A stretch of 64,000 nt of DNA from Pegoplata infirma (GCA_963921195.1 OY992538.1:60874852-60938851), one strand, 5' to 3'. Positions 20,955 to 33,060 are shown, numbered from the stretch's first letter. Made by a program: numbers and translations. The notes: generated from the letters alone by a model not told the origin.

Positions 20955-22495
20955 TAGAAATTTCTGTAGAACATTCTTTGGTATCGATGCATCGATAGCT
21001 ATAGAATTTTCTATAGAAAATTTTCTGTAATCGATTTATCGATAATTGTAGAATTTTCTCTAGAACATTTTCTATAGAACATTTTGTATTATCGACAATT
21101 ATAACATTTTCTATAGAAAATTTTGTGTTATCGATATATCTATAACTAAAAAAAATGCCTATAGAAATTTTTGCATAATCGATACATATTCATATCCATA
21201 ACTACTACAATTTTGTGTTATCGATATATCGATAACCAAAGAATTTTCTACAGAAAATTTTATATAATCGATACACCGACTCAATCGGCTACAACATTAT
21301 CGATTAATCGATAGCATTATCGATTAATCCATAACTATAGCAGTATCGATTAATCGATAACTATAGCATTTTTTAAAGAAATTTTTATACTATCGAAATT
21401 TTTCAGCATTTTTCATTTCGTGTATCGGTACATAGATAACTGAATCATTTTCAATAGATAATTTTGCGTTATCGGAATACTGATATCGATATAGAAAATT
21501 TTGTGTTATGAATATATTGATATCTATAGCAGTTTATAGAACAATTAATAACTATAGCATTTTCTTTAAACAATTTTGTGTTATCGATTTATCGATTACT
21601 ATAGAATTTTCTATAGAAATGTTTTTACTATCGATGTATCGAGATCTATAGAATTTTATATAAATAAGTTTCTGTTGTCGTTATATCGATAACTGTAGAT
21701 TTTTTTTATAGAAAATTTTCTGTTAGCGATAACTGTACAATTTTCTAAAGAAACGATTTTTTATCGATCTAGCAATAACTATATAATTTTCTATGTACAA
21801 TTTAGTGGTATGGATATTTCAACAACTATAGTATTTTCTATAGAAATATTTGTTTTATCGATACATCGATAACTATAGAATTTTCTATAAAAAGTTTTGT
21901 GTTATAGATATATCGATAACTGTCAAATTGTTTATAATGAATTTGGTGTTATAGATATATCGAAAATTATAGTTTTTGTACAGAAAATTTTGTATTATAG
22001 ATGTATTGATGACTAAAGCATTTTCCATAGACAATTTGGTGCTATCGATTATCGATAATGAAAGAATTTTATATCGTTAGTTTTGTCTTTTAAATAGAAA
22101 ATTTTGTATTATCTATATATCGATATCGATAACTATAACATTTGTTTTAGAAAATTTTTATGTTGTCGATATATCGATAACTATAGAATTTTTCACTGAA
22201 AAATGTGTATTATCGATACATCGATAGCTAAAGCATTTTCTATAGAAATTTTATGTTTTCGATACATGGATTATTATCGATATATAGCATTTTTTATAGA
22301 AAATTTTATGTTATCGATATATTTATAACTGTAGAATTTTCTATAAAAAATTTGTGTCATCGATGTATCGATAACTATAGAATTATTAACAGAAATTTTT
22401 GTTTTATCTATACATTGATAACTATGCTAAATAAAATTTTGTGTTATCGATAACTATGGAAAATTTTCTGTTATCGATAAATCTATAACTACAGA

Positions 22496-22650
22496 AAAAA
22501 TAAAATTCTTAGACTGTGAAACATTTTTTATAAAAAAAATTTGAGATTTTGTGATATTTTTCATATAGAAAATATTTTTAAATGCTGAAGCATATTTTTT
22601 ACAGAAAATTGTCAGATTGAAAAATATTTTTTCAAAAAAAAAAAAACAAA
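22496..22650. repeat. Degenerate GTCTCAGA-type units, right flank of the ATCGAT satellite
   Basis: Phrases such as 'cttagactgtgaaacatttt' and 'tgagattttgtgatattttt' recur at about 35-bp spacing. They mirror the left flank (16776-16990). Confidence 0.5.
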
Positions 22651-23895
22651 CTTATCATCTAAAACACATAATATCATTTCAACTATAAGTCCTTCTTAAA
22701 ACCAATAAAAAAATCCTTCTAAATACTCATACTTTATCTAATCCAAACGGGTACTTGTTTATAACAATCATTTAGATTTCTATCATCATTATCATCATAT
22801 TTATCCAATACATTGAATACACTTTCAAAGCATTTGTCTAATGTCATTCATTAAGATAGACAGTATAACTCATACATAAACAAACAAAAAAAAAAAAACA
22901 TACACAGCTCATATATGAGGCATTCCACACCAACTGTTCCAATACAGAAAAAACATTCTGTTTTCAATGGGATATCTATGGCAAAGTATTCACCTTTAGA
23001 TGACTTGTAAATAACAAAAATAAACTTTTGGGTGTGTTAAAAAAGTGTTTTAGTGTTTTTATTACTCATACGCATACGTTATATACCCCTTTATTGTATA
23101 AAATTAGTATAGTGCAAACTTTGACATTGTTTTTCTCGAAAACAAGGCAAAACACATCTCTGAAAATTTCAGAACAGATAGAAATACACTTTAACTTTTT
23201 TTTTTCAAATAAAAAAATAGTTAAAGTTTATGTTTATGATAAATAAAGTTTATGTTTAAATTTAAAAAATTGAAAACTTCTTCTGAAAATTTTCAATTTT
23301 TATTTTTTTATTCGATAACCCATTCAAAAATCCATACAAAATATTAATTTAAATGACATCACCCTGTTTCATTAAATTTGCATAAATAATGAAATAAAGA
23401 TACATAGAAGAAACTTTTCGAAATTTTCAATATTTGACCATGCCTACAAGGTCCAATTTTTGACAAAACCTCAATTTTATTTTTGGTTTTTAGAAGTGCC
23501 CTAAGACTGAATACTCTGAAATTTATTTTATATTAACACGCCATTACATTTGGTGTGGAATACCTCATATTCTCATGCAAACACTAATACACTCAAACAA
23601 ATAAATAAATATACACAACTTAAAATGTCTTCATATGTCATCATTTATCCATAAAAACACAACAAAAAATATAATTTTGTTACGGTAAACAAAGTTTTCT
23701 AAACAGTTATGACAACATGGCGTTTACCGCTATACATACACACATGAATATCTATTTTTTATATTAAAAAAAAGTGGAAATTTATAAAACTCAAACACAA
23801 TAGAAAATAGTGAGAAAAATTATTAAATAAAGCGTCTAAGGAAATTTTGCAGGCTTTTTTAGACTTTTTTCAAACTATAACACTGTGCAACAAAT
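22651..23895. other. Low-repeat AT-rich stretch; no gene
   Basis: It holds short AT-rich frames only. Phrases of the type 'atgaggcattccacaccaa' (22914) occur inverted at about 23560 ('tggtgtggaatacctcat') and again at 27696-27735, which suggests a weak dispersed repeat. The block at 23040-23095 'agtgttttagtgtttttatt' with 'ctcatacgcatacg' recurs at about 63235-63262. Confidence 0.45.
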
Positions 23896-25407
23896 TTGGG
23901 GTCTTCGAGTGTATCTTGGATGGGACAAAAAAAAAAAAATGAAAGTATACCAATAGAACACCAAAACCCCGGAGGGCTTTGAAAACTTAGCTCGAGTTCT
24001 TTTTTAATGGCCCACTGAAATTTTGAATTTTTTTTCAAAGGCGTTTTAAATAACTAAAAAAACAAGTATTAAATCTAGTTCTAAGGTAAATAGTGTTAAG
24101 ACATGTCTTCAGTAAAATTTGATGGCGGTTCTTTTCTTGGAATATATTAACCCTCTATCTCTCATTTTTAGGGTCGTTTTAATCCTTTTTTTAAATATCC
24201 CTATAGAACACCAATAAAACGTGCGTTTAGAGGGTTAAAATGGACGTCACTGAAAATTTGGCTGATAGATATCCACGTTTATATGAGACATGTTGCATAT
24301 TGGGATTTTCAAAATTCGGTGTAGTTTTTAAATTATGGCGGGTCAAAGTTCGACTTTTTTAGCAAAAGTCAGAAAAATACATCACATTTAAAGTGCTCTA
24401 ACATTTTAACTAATGACCCGATTATCACAAATAATGGCTCATATAAAAGCTTAATTCTTCATCTTTTAGGAAACATTTTCAAAAGCATACCTTGTTTTTT
24501 CGGAAGTGTTGCAAAAATATAAAGCTTTTTTTTTGCGAATATTTAAAAAAAACACATCTTCGATTTTTAAAAAAAATAAATTTGGTGATAAGCAGGGAAA
24601 CCAAAAATATGCAGTATCATGTTTTTTCCTACGCATTGTATTGATAAATGGTTAAGGTATTTATCGGTTTCAGAAGATTTTAAGAAATCTGGCATCGATT
24701 TGTTAGAGAGTATTTTTGCATATTTTATCCTTAAGAGCATATTTTTTTTTCAACTTTTTAGAGCATATTTTTAAATTTTTGCAGCATAGTTTTAAATTTT
24801 TAGAGCATTTTTTTTTTTATTTTTTAGAGCATTCTTTTCCAATTTTTTTTATAACAACACTTATTTTTAAAATTTTTGAATTTTTGTGTTTTTGTGGGAT
24901 GTTTTATTTTAATTTTGTAAGTTTGTTAAAATGTATGTTTTCTTGTCAGATTAAAAATGTCTGGTAACTCTGCTAGAAAAAAAAAATACATTGAAAAACA
25001 ATTTCAAATTTTTTTCCAAAATTTCGGGGTTCTGACCATTGATTCCCCTTTGGCCTGTTCTTGCTTTATATCGGTATATGAAACTATGTTTTCTTTAGAC
25101 CTGATTGTGAGTGTAGTGTATATTCAGCAACTTTGTAGAAAATGTTAAGGCAAATAATTTTGTAGAACATATTAACCCTCTAACTACCCCACATAACGGT
25201 ATTTTTTTAGTCTATTCTCTAACAAAAAAACACCGCGAAAGAGGGCACATAATTTTTTAAAAGCATTTTTTTATTGTTTTTAGAGCATTTTTTTATTGTT
25301 TTTAGAGCATATTTTCCGTTTTTAAGGGCATTTTTTAAGCGCATAAAACGTGTTTTTTAGAGCATGTTTTTGGTTTCCCTGATTATAACTATAACATTGA
25401 ATAGGCA
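23896..25407. repeat. Complex dispersed repeats with a GAGCATATTTTT motif series
   Basis: About ten copies of GAGCATATTTTT or GAGCATTTTTTT occur between 24735 and 25370 at uneven spacing, with 'attaaccctctatctc' (24147) and 'attaaccctctaactac' (25169) bracketing the middle. This looks like an AT-rich non-autonomous element, but I could not find its ends. Open frames here are short and low-complexity. Confidence 0.45.
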
Positions 25408-25415
25408 CTTCAAAA

Positions 25416-26271
25416 CAGTGTTCGAAAAAAAACAGTACGTTATTTAACGTTCCGTTCCAAAAACACATTCACTAAAAAGTTTTTTAGTGGTTGTGAAGGT
25501 GTTCGCAAACAGAATTCCGAACGTTATGCCTGCGAGTTGAATAACAGAAACTTTACGATAACGTACCGAACTAGGTTAGAAACAAAATAAAGTTCTTTTA
25601 GTGTTCTGTTTGCGAACTTTTGAGACATTTTTTTTTTAATTTAAAATGGCGATATCTCGAAAACTAAGCAAGAGAGAGCAAAACGGAGCACATTTTTGGT
25701 TCTTGGGATCTTAATAGTATCGCTAGGCCTCTACACATGGGTAGACCCCATTGGGTCCTTATTTTGAATCTAAAAAAGTTAGCATTCCGGGAAATTTAAA
25801 AATGCACATGAAAAGTCTAAAATCATTTTTGTGGATCTTGTCTCGTAGTACATGACCGCTTTTAGACTTTATGTCGTGTCGGCAGTATTTAGCGAATACC
25901 GAAGCCCGGAATGCTAACTTTTTTAGATTCAAAATAAGGACCCAATGGGGTCCACCCATGTGTAGAGGCCTAGCGATACTTTGGGATGCCAAGAACCAAA
26001 AATGTGCTCCGTTTTGCTCTATCTTGCTTAGTTTTCAAGATATCGCCATTTTTAATTTAAAAAATGTCTCAAAAGTTCGCAAACAGAACACTAAAACAAC
26101 TTTATTTTGTTTCTAACCTAGTTCGGTACGTTATCGTAAAGTTTCTGTTCTTCAACTCGCAGGCATAACGTTCGGAATTCTGTTTGCGAACACCTTCACA
26201 ACCACTTAAACAACCATAGTTCCGTACAGAACACTAACGTACCGTACGTTAGAGTTTTTTTTCAAACCCTG
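25416..26271. mobile_element. hAT-type foldback, 8-bp duplication CTTCAAAA
   Basis: The ends are CAGTGTTCGAAAAAAAAC on the left and CAGGGTTTGAAAAAAAAC as reverse complement on the right. CTTCAAAA flanks both sides exactly (25408-25415 and 26272-26279). The arms are about 385 bp and well conserved ('gttcgcaaacagaattccga', 'aacgttatgcctgcgagttg', 'gataacgtaccgaactaggt'). The inner part of each arm carries the 'atggcgatatctcgaaaact' block shared with 14690-15340. No transposase is present. Overlapping frames on both strands reflect the symmetry. Confidence 0.9.
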
Positions 26272-26315
26272 CTTCAAAACAAATAACTACAGCAACAAAA
26301 TATGTGCTTAAGGGT

Positions 26316-26640
26316 GGCACGACAAAGTAATTTTTTTGAATGTCTTCGAGGGTTGGACAAATTATGGTACCTTTTGGCTTAATAACTCTTTATTCAAAAC
26401 GTAGCCAAATCAGACAATTAAAAAAATAATAGTTTTGAATGAAAAAAGGCACGTATTTCAAGGCATAGCTTTAACTCCCCAGTGAGGCGTGTTAAAATGG
26501 TTTGATTTGGCTAAATCAAACCATTTTAAACCCTAAGTGTAAAGTTTTTAGACCAAAAGGATAATTTTTCTTTTGTTCGGCACTCAACGGCATTCAACAA
26601 AATTAATTTTTCGTGCAATCTTAATGTGTGTAAAAAAAAC
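26316..26640. repeat. Fragment of the GGGTGGCAC-ended family
   Basis: It starts GGGTGGCACGACAAAG and contains 'gttggacaaattatggtacc', TTTGATTTGGCTAAATCAAA (an inverted core) and 'gtttttagaccaaaaggata'. It is a diverged relative of the element at 28161-32305. Confidence 0.55.
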
Positions 26641-28160
26641 TAACAACAAAAAATGTCACTTTACATTATACATGTTCATAATTTGAAGGAAAATAACACA
26701 TTCATACATGAATACAGTCCATACATTGAAATAAATTTAAACATTGAATTTACTTAAAGTAGATAGAACAAAAAAAAATTATTTTAGAATTTGTTGTTTA
26801 ATGCAAAAACGTTTTTATACTGGTCCAACGATTTTTTTTTTAATATTTTGTCTACGCTTTAATTATTTCGAGATTTAACAATTTTTTTCCAGTCCACTCT
26901 ATTAACTTAAAAAAATGTTCTTCCCATATACTGTTTGTATTGTTGTGGATGTAGTTATTATTATGGTGGCGGTAGCCATTTTTCAAATTTATTGTTATTT
27001 TTTGTTATTGGCCTGATGGTTTTTTGCGTGTAAATCGCATTTGAATTTTGAATTTCATAACAATTTAGTAATTTGCTTGTATTTTCTTGTTTCAACATAG
27101 CGTATAAGTAATATTTATGCAAATACTTAATACTCATTCACTACGTTAAAACAAGAAAATACAAGCAAATTACAAAATTGTTATGAAATTTAATATTTAA
27201 ATGCGATTTTCTTGAAAAAAAACGAAAAACATATGTCTGAATTAAAAAATAAAAAATAAATAAAAGTGGCCGGAGTTTGGATAAATTGACTTTTTTAAAA
27301 AATGGAAAATTTCAGAACGGGTTCTGAAAATTAAAAAAAAAAAAAAAAAATAAAAAATTTAATCGAAAGCCCATACAAAACTATACAAGAATGTTAGTTT
27401 TTGAGATTGTGGTGCATTCCGCTTTAATTTGATAAATATTTAAGCAAAGCAACTCGACACAAATGTTACAATTTTAACAATATTTGACCACGTCTAGTTT
27501 TTGAAAAATTTAAAAACCAAAAACGCAATTTTCTTAGTTCCATTTAGACATGTTTTTTTCGGTGGGCATTTGGTATGGAATGCCTCTTATAAAGCACCAT
27601 TGCAGCTCTAAGAGATGATGAAATAAAACAAAATGAATTGATTTAAAGGATATTTATGTTTTAAGAAAATTTTGGGTCTTAAATAACATTGGTCATATAT
27701 GAGACATTCCACACCAAATTTGGCACAAATATTAAAAATAAAAAGTTGTTTTTTTTTTTTTTTTGATAAAATGCACTACGGATGCAAGGTTTAAGCACCC
27801 AAAAGATGACCTCCAAAAAGTTTTTAGTTTTTTCCCCATAATCAGCTCTTTAATAAGCATCGTGCTGGGGTATGCTTTAAAATTTTTCATTTAGGACACA
27901 AATTGATGAGTATTTTGTTCACCTCCACCAACAATTTCTTAAAATATATTTTCCTTCCATCTTCAACCCTAAAGGTGATATCTTTCAACTTTTTTATTTT
28001 TATAAAACTCGCAAAACTTACTATAAAATGTTTTTACTTAAAATACAAATTTTCTTAAACGTACACGTACGTATGAATAATATTGTATTTAAAGAGAAAA
28101 AATATTACTAATACGTCTCAATTATTTTTCTTAAACTCTCCAATAACAGTATGAGGGTTA
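26641..28160. other. AT-rich stretch with one small foldback; no gene
   Basis: A palindromic unit lies at 27030-27210: 'taatttgcttgtattttctt' on the left pairs with 'aagaaaatacaagcaaatta' on the right, with a 60-bp loop. A second copy of the 'atgagacattccacaccaaa' phrase is at 27697. No coding evidence. Confidence 0.5.
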
Positions 28161-29523
28161 GGGTGGCACGAATTATGAATTATAACTAGGGCCATTAGGG
28201 TCCTACTCTAAGTTTTTTTTTAGTTTTAACTTGAAATGATTTAGCTGAGATGTTGCTTTTAATGATACATATCCACAAAAAATGTTATTCTTATCTGTGA
28301 CATCTTTATCTTGTTCTGAAGTGTATTAAAAAAGCGGAAAAAAAAAGTTTTTTACCCTTTTTCAAATTTTATGTATTCCCGGCTAAAAATGTTGTATATT
28401 ATCATATATGATATCATATATGAGACCATATACAGTATCATATATAGTATCAAATATGGTCTCATATATGACCATATTCCAAAATTGGCGCTTATATAAG
28501 ACACGATCATATATGATCCAATATATGTGATCATATATTAGATCATATATTGAATCATATATTGGATAATATATTGAATCATATATGGGATCATATATGA
28601 TGTTGTTTTCAATTTGTTTTACATTCTTTTTCATATTTTTTATTTATTTTTTTCATTTTAAACTATATGTAATAGATTATTATGTATATATTAACCAGAA
28701 ATGCAAACGGTGTACATAAGTATAATTTAAAATTAAAAATATTTTTTTATTAATTTTGGTGTTTTCATATATTTTAATGAAACCCTTTAGTTTGATGATT
28801 TTCAGTTTTTAGTTACTATCGTTTGCATTTTTGGTGACCATATAAAAATAAATAATTTGAATTATAGATATGAGAATACATTTTGATAGTCAACAAAATA
28901 AATTGAACATAAAAGATCTTATATATTAAGTTTTTCAATTGATATCAATTACGAAAGATGCGAACAAAGGGCTTATTAAAGGAACGTTGAGTTCCTTTGT
29001 GTTTTCTTGTTTTAGTGTTAATTCCGATTATCTTCAGACTTAGCGTTTTTGTTATGGTATAAGCCTCATTTTTACAATATTTATAGTCAAAATCTAAAAA
29101 AGGATATAAAATAATATTAATATTTAAGATATTTCTAGAATTTTTATTGTATTAAAGTATTACCAACGATAGCATTTGGTGCTAAAAGGTTAATGATAGC
29201 ACGGATGTCATTTAACGAAGCAACCATCTACCTTTAAAGATTGGCTACATACATGATGGAGTGTATTTTGTTAAGACCATGGGATGCTTAAGCCCATTGG
29301 ATGCTAAAGACTATGGAATGCTTTTTAAGGAAAGATATATTGTCTTTCAGAAATCCATCTGAAAAAATATTAAAAATTATTACACATTTCTTTTTTATTC
29401 CAGCAAAAAAGAACTTGCTACTACTAAATGCATGCATCAAAATTCATAGCAAGCAAATAATTACTTAAGACTTCGATTAAAAGCAATATATTCAGTAGTA
29501 TGTATTTTATCTTGCTGGGTTAT

Positions 29524-29640
29524 GTTTGTAAGAATATTTGAAGGATGGGGATAAAAACTATTTCTACTTACATCATGTTTGTAAGGATACTTGAAGGACA
29601 GGGATAATAACTATTTCTACTTACATCATGGTGACAATGT
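29524..29640. repeat. 53-bp tandem duplication
   Basis: The unit GTTTGTAAGAATATTTGAAG at 29524 is repeated as GTTTGTAAGGATACTTGAAG at 29577. Both copies continue with 'gggataa' and 'ctatttctacttacatcatg'. It lies inside the CCCGG-ended element. Confidence 0.85.
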
Positions 29641-29730
29641 GCCAGATTGTCACTTTCGCTTATAGACAGCTTTCTTGTAATTGTATAAAAACGTTGTCCT
29701 TCCCAAATCGTTATTAACCTTAAAACTGAT

Positions 29731-30200
29731 CGTTCTTTTCATTTCGATTTGCTATGGCGATATTAAGCAATTTCAAAATAGTTTGTAGTGTTGGAACCGT
29801 AGTAATAACGTTATGGTCGTGCATATGCCCTCTGCTCTAAGTTAAGCGAGCTTAACGTACCTCCGCATGGTTGAATTTTCTAGTAACTCGGCCTTCAAAC
29901 TTCTTATACGTTCTTTCCATTTCCAATTTGCTACAAAAAGGGATTTCAAAATAATTTATAGTGTTGGAATCGTAGTGATAACATTTCTGGTGGTGAATAT
30001 GTCCTCTTCTCGAAGTTGAGTGAGCTTAACGTTACACGGCCTCAAAACTGCTTATACGATCTATCATTTCCAATTTGTTATGGCGACATTAAGGGATTTC
30101 AAAATAGTTTGTAGTATTGCAATCGCAGTGAAAACATAATGGTGATGCATATGCCCTCTCCACGAAATTCCACGAGATTAACGAAGCTGCGTAGTTTAAT
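29731..30200. repeat. Direct repeat of about 150-180 bp, three units
   Basis: Units begin CGTTCTTTTCATTTCG (29731), CGTTCTTTCCATTTCC (29909) and CGATCTATCATTTCC (30057). Shared parts are 'gatttcaaaatagtttgtag', 'tgttggaatcgtagtgataa', 'gcatatgccctct' and 'gagcttaacgt'. This has higher GC than its surroundings. No open frame runs through it. Confidence 0.8.
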
Positions 30201-30916
30201 TTTCTTCAACATTAAAGCACTTTATATTATTGTATTTGCGACATATGTTCTTACTCATTTTGAATATGATCTTGTTTTGGAATAAAAAGTTCACGCTTAT
30301 ACTTGTTATGACGATGAAGTGGAAAAAAATTATACATTGATTTTAAAATTCTAAATTCATTTAAAATTCTAATAAAAACTTACCTTTTCCATTTTCTTTA
30401 TGTAAAAATAACTTTTAATCAGAATATTTTGCAACTAGGAAACAATATTTTTTAAATTATTGATACGAATCGGTATTAAGGTATAAATATGGTAATAAAA
30501 TATAATTTCAATCGTACAAAACTTTTACTTTATAATTCCGGTTGATATTTTTATACACATGCACTGAAATTTAACATTTTATGATAACATATATGTTTCC
30601 ATATATGATATCATATATGGGACATATTTTATATACGGCCACATATATGGGATCGTTTCTTGCATATATGGTCACATATATGTTTCCATATATTTCATAT
30701 ATGATCGTATAAAGATCTATATATAAGCATATATGAACAGACACATTTATTTTTATCCGGGTTATCAAAAAAAAAAAAAAAATACTTTTGTAGGTTGCCT
30801 TGCAAATTATAGTTCGTTTTGGTCTAAGAAATCCGTGTTTAAATTTTTAGCCAAATCGGAAAATTTAAACTCGTGTCCCTGGGGGACTAAAATTTTTTGT
30901 ATAAACAAAAAAAAAA

Positions 30917-31862
30917 ATATATATAGATCGTGAACCTATATTCAAAATATGCCAACTCAAATTTGAGCGATATGAGTTTCCGATGGCAAATAGCTCCCCT
31001 ATGCAATACCCATCTGTGATAAAAATTTCAGAACAAAAAAATAATTTGTGGTCGTTTTACATCCATTTTTGTTATTCTGCTATCTCAAAGTACGTATTTT
31101 TTTGGTGAAAATAAATGCCAACTCCCATTGTAAATTTGCAAAAAATTTTCAAAAAATTTTTTAACAAAATTAGACCATTTTTCTTATTGCAATTACCATG
31201 CTGAACACGAATCTGGTAAAGATTTTGATATCGAATGGCTAGTTTTCAAGATATTACCATTTTGAAATTATCGGTAAATAGTGTTTGCAAAAAAAAAATT
31301 GCTTATATATATTTAACTTTCAAACTATTTGTCAGATTGAAACATTATGATTGGGGCAAATTAGTCAATGATGTAAGCTTTCACAAAAGCTAGTTTGGAG
31401 TGACCCTAATACAATACAACGTGAGTTACAGAGTCCCAAAGTTGACCACCCTGAGATTAAAAGGCTTTCGAAGCTAGTAACTTTTAAAAATATGCAAAGA
31501 TTTTTAATTTTTTTCAGTTTTTGCAATTATCGTACTAAGGATAACAAAAACCAAAAAAAAAAAATTATAAACATTTTTCCAAAAAAAAAATGTTTTTTTA
31601 TTTTCCGACAAAATATGCCAACTCTAAAAAAATATTTGTTTTTTGATGTAGTAATAAATGCCATCTCTCAAAAATACGCAAACAAGTGTAAAATATAAAA
31701 TTTTTGGCATAGGTAAAAATTATTTAGAATATTTAAACCATGTTGTGGAAGGTACATTATTAATTTTTACAATAATATGCGAAATAACTAGTTTTTTAGC
31801 TCTCCTGAACAGTAAGCTTTTTCGAGTTGGCATTTATTGAATATAGTTCGACGATATATATT
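30917..31862. mobile_element. TIR element with repeated ATGCCAACTC motif
   Basis: The left zone 'gaacctatattcaaaatatg' (30932) and the right zone, as reverse complement 'gaactatattcaataaatg', continue into GCCAACTC on each side, with TATATA at both edges. The motif ATGCCAACTC occurs at 30949, 31115 and 31615, with ATGCCATCTC at 31658 and the inverted copy at 31824. Ends are approximate. The open frames at 31492-31698 and 31658-31840 are not supported as genes. Confidence 0.55.
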
Positions 31863-32305
31863 TTTAACTTTAACCCCCAGCGGCGCAGGTTTAAATGGTC
31901 CGATTTGGCTAAAAACTAAAACATAGAGTTTTTAGACCAAACAAATAAAATGTGAAAAAAGGGTAAAAAGTGCATTTTTGCTGTTTTTAATCCATTTTAC
32001 TTAGTACACGATAAAGATGTCACAGATAAAAATAATAATTTTTTATGGATATGTATCATTAAAAGCAACATCTCAGATAAAATCCTCTCAAGTCAAAACT
32101 TGAGAGGATTTAGCCCACAATTAAAAAAAAAATGGTTTTTATGGTATTTTTTTTATTTGGCAAAACTTTAACCTCCCAAAGGCACGGGTTAATTTTGTCC
32201 AATTTGGCTAAAAATTTAAACATAGAGTTTTTAGACCAAAACGAACCATAATTAATTTGCCAGGCAATCGAAGAAAATCGAAAAAAGTTATTATTCCTGC
32301 CACCC

Positions 32306-33060
32306 TAATGAGCAGGGACAGAACTTTATACACTTAAAAACTATGTTTTAGGCGACTAAAATGTGCATTAAAAAACCTTAAAATATGCACTAACAACTAA
32401 AAAAAATATTATAGAAAAATTATAAAAATAGTGCACTTTTAATTTCATGAACAACAATCTCAACATATCTAAAAATTGCTTTTCAATTTTTTTTTTTTTT
32501 TAAATATTCTACTTTGTTAGCTTATAAACGAAAAAAATCATTTTGATGGGACAATTAAAAAAGGTCCAAAATTGACCTCCAAAAAAATTAACGATTTCCA
32601 AAAAAAGTTCATATAAATCGAAAAAAAAACTAAAATTTTATGTAAAATATGACCCAAAAATATGCATTTAAAGCGAAATAATAGCAAAATATGCAAGAAT
32701 ATGCATTTTCGGTAAAATATGCAAAAATATGGATTAACGAATCGATGACATTTTCAAGCCAATTCTTTGATTCGCAAACATATTTGGTTTATACTTTTCT
32801 ACAACTAACGGGAAAAAACATGCATTTGCATGAAAATCCTCTCCTTGCTTATGTGGATATACTCACTTTGTCATTATGTAGGTAACACATGGAAAAATTG
32901 TTAAAGAACACCATAAAGTATGCACTAAAAAATCTTGTTAAATTGAACCAGAAAATCGTCTCGTAATTCCATTTTACCAATATCTTACAGTTTTTATATT
33001 TTTTTTTTACAAAAGTTATATATTTTGGTAGATTGAAACTAATACTTTTATTTATAATTT
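32306..33060. repeat. AT-rich repeats with an AAAATATGCA motif series
   Basis: The motif AAAATATGCA or AAAATGTGCA recurs about eight times from 32355 to 32930 in direct orientation. The end of the stretch (32935-33060) resembles the CTTGTAATT family. No gene seen. Confidence 0.45.

Larger units (their letters stand above)
16991..22495. repeat. 47-bp ATCGAT satellite, interrupted
   Basis: The monomer combines TATCGATGAATCGATAACTA with TAGAATTTTCTATAGAAAATT. The best-spaced copies, at 19962 and 20009, are 47 bp apart. Segments are 16991-17139, 19894-20272 and 20955-22495, about 40 units in all, with divergence increasing to the right. The gaps are the mariner copy (17140-19893) and a CACTC-ended element (20273-20954). 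Each unit holds two ATCGAT palindromes and one TTCTATAGAA palindrome. TATCGATA is the DREF site and CGATA the BEAF-32 motif in Drosophila; a role here is inference. Confidence 0.9.
28378..30761. mobile_element. CCCGG(C/A)TAAAAAT-ended element, TT duplication
   Basis: The left end is CCCGGCTAAAAATG and the right end, as reverse complement, CCCGGATAAAAATAAATG. TT flanks both sides. The related unsplit copy at 6480-6495 ('atgtattatcaca') shows the empty site. Subterminal zones (28390-28610 and 30570-30740) are arrays of ATATGATCATATATG palindromes. The centre (28640-30560) is less repetitive and includes the direct repeats noted separately. The frames in the ATATGATC zones (IYDPIYDSIYYPIYD-like) are low-complexity artefacts. 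Confidence 0.75.
28161..32305. mobile_element. GGGTGGCAC-ended element with two nested insertions
   Basis: The ends are GGGTGGCACGAATTATG and, as reverse complement, GGGTGGCAGGAATAATA, with TA on both sides (28159-28160 and 32306-32307). Matching arms carry 'gttcgttttggtctaa', 'aaatttttagccaaatcgga' and related phrases. The element is split by a CCCGG-ended element (28378-30761) and by a second TIR element (about 30917-31862). The blocks 'gagatgttgcttttaatgat' and 'tctgtgacatctttatc' also occur inside the Helitron-like unit at 6370-6440. Confidence 0.65.

Noticed and set aside
28352..28634. Minus-strand frames of Y/I/D-rich repeats
   Set aside because: Low-complexity translation of ATATGATC palindromic arrays.
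29399..29518. Third CCCAGC-ended MITE
   Set aside because: Terminal similarity is only about 8-10 bases and no clear target duplication is present; mentioned only as a weak candidate.
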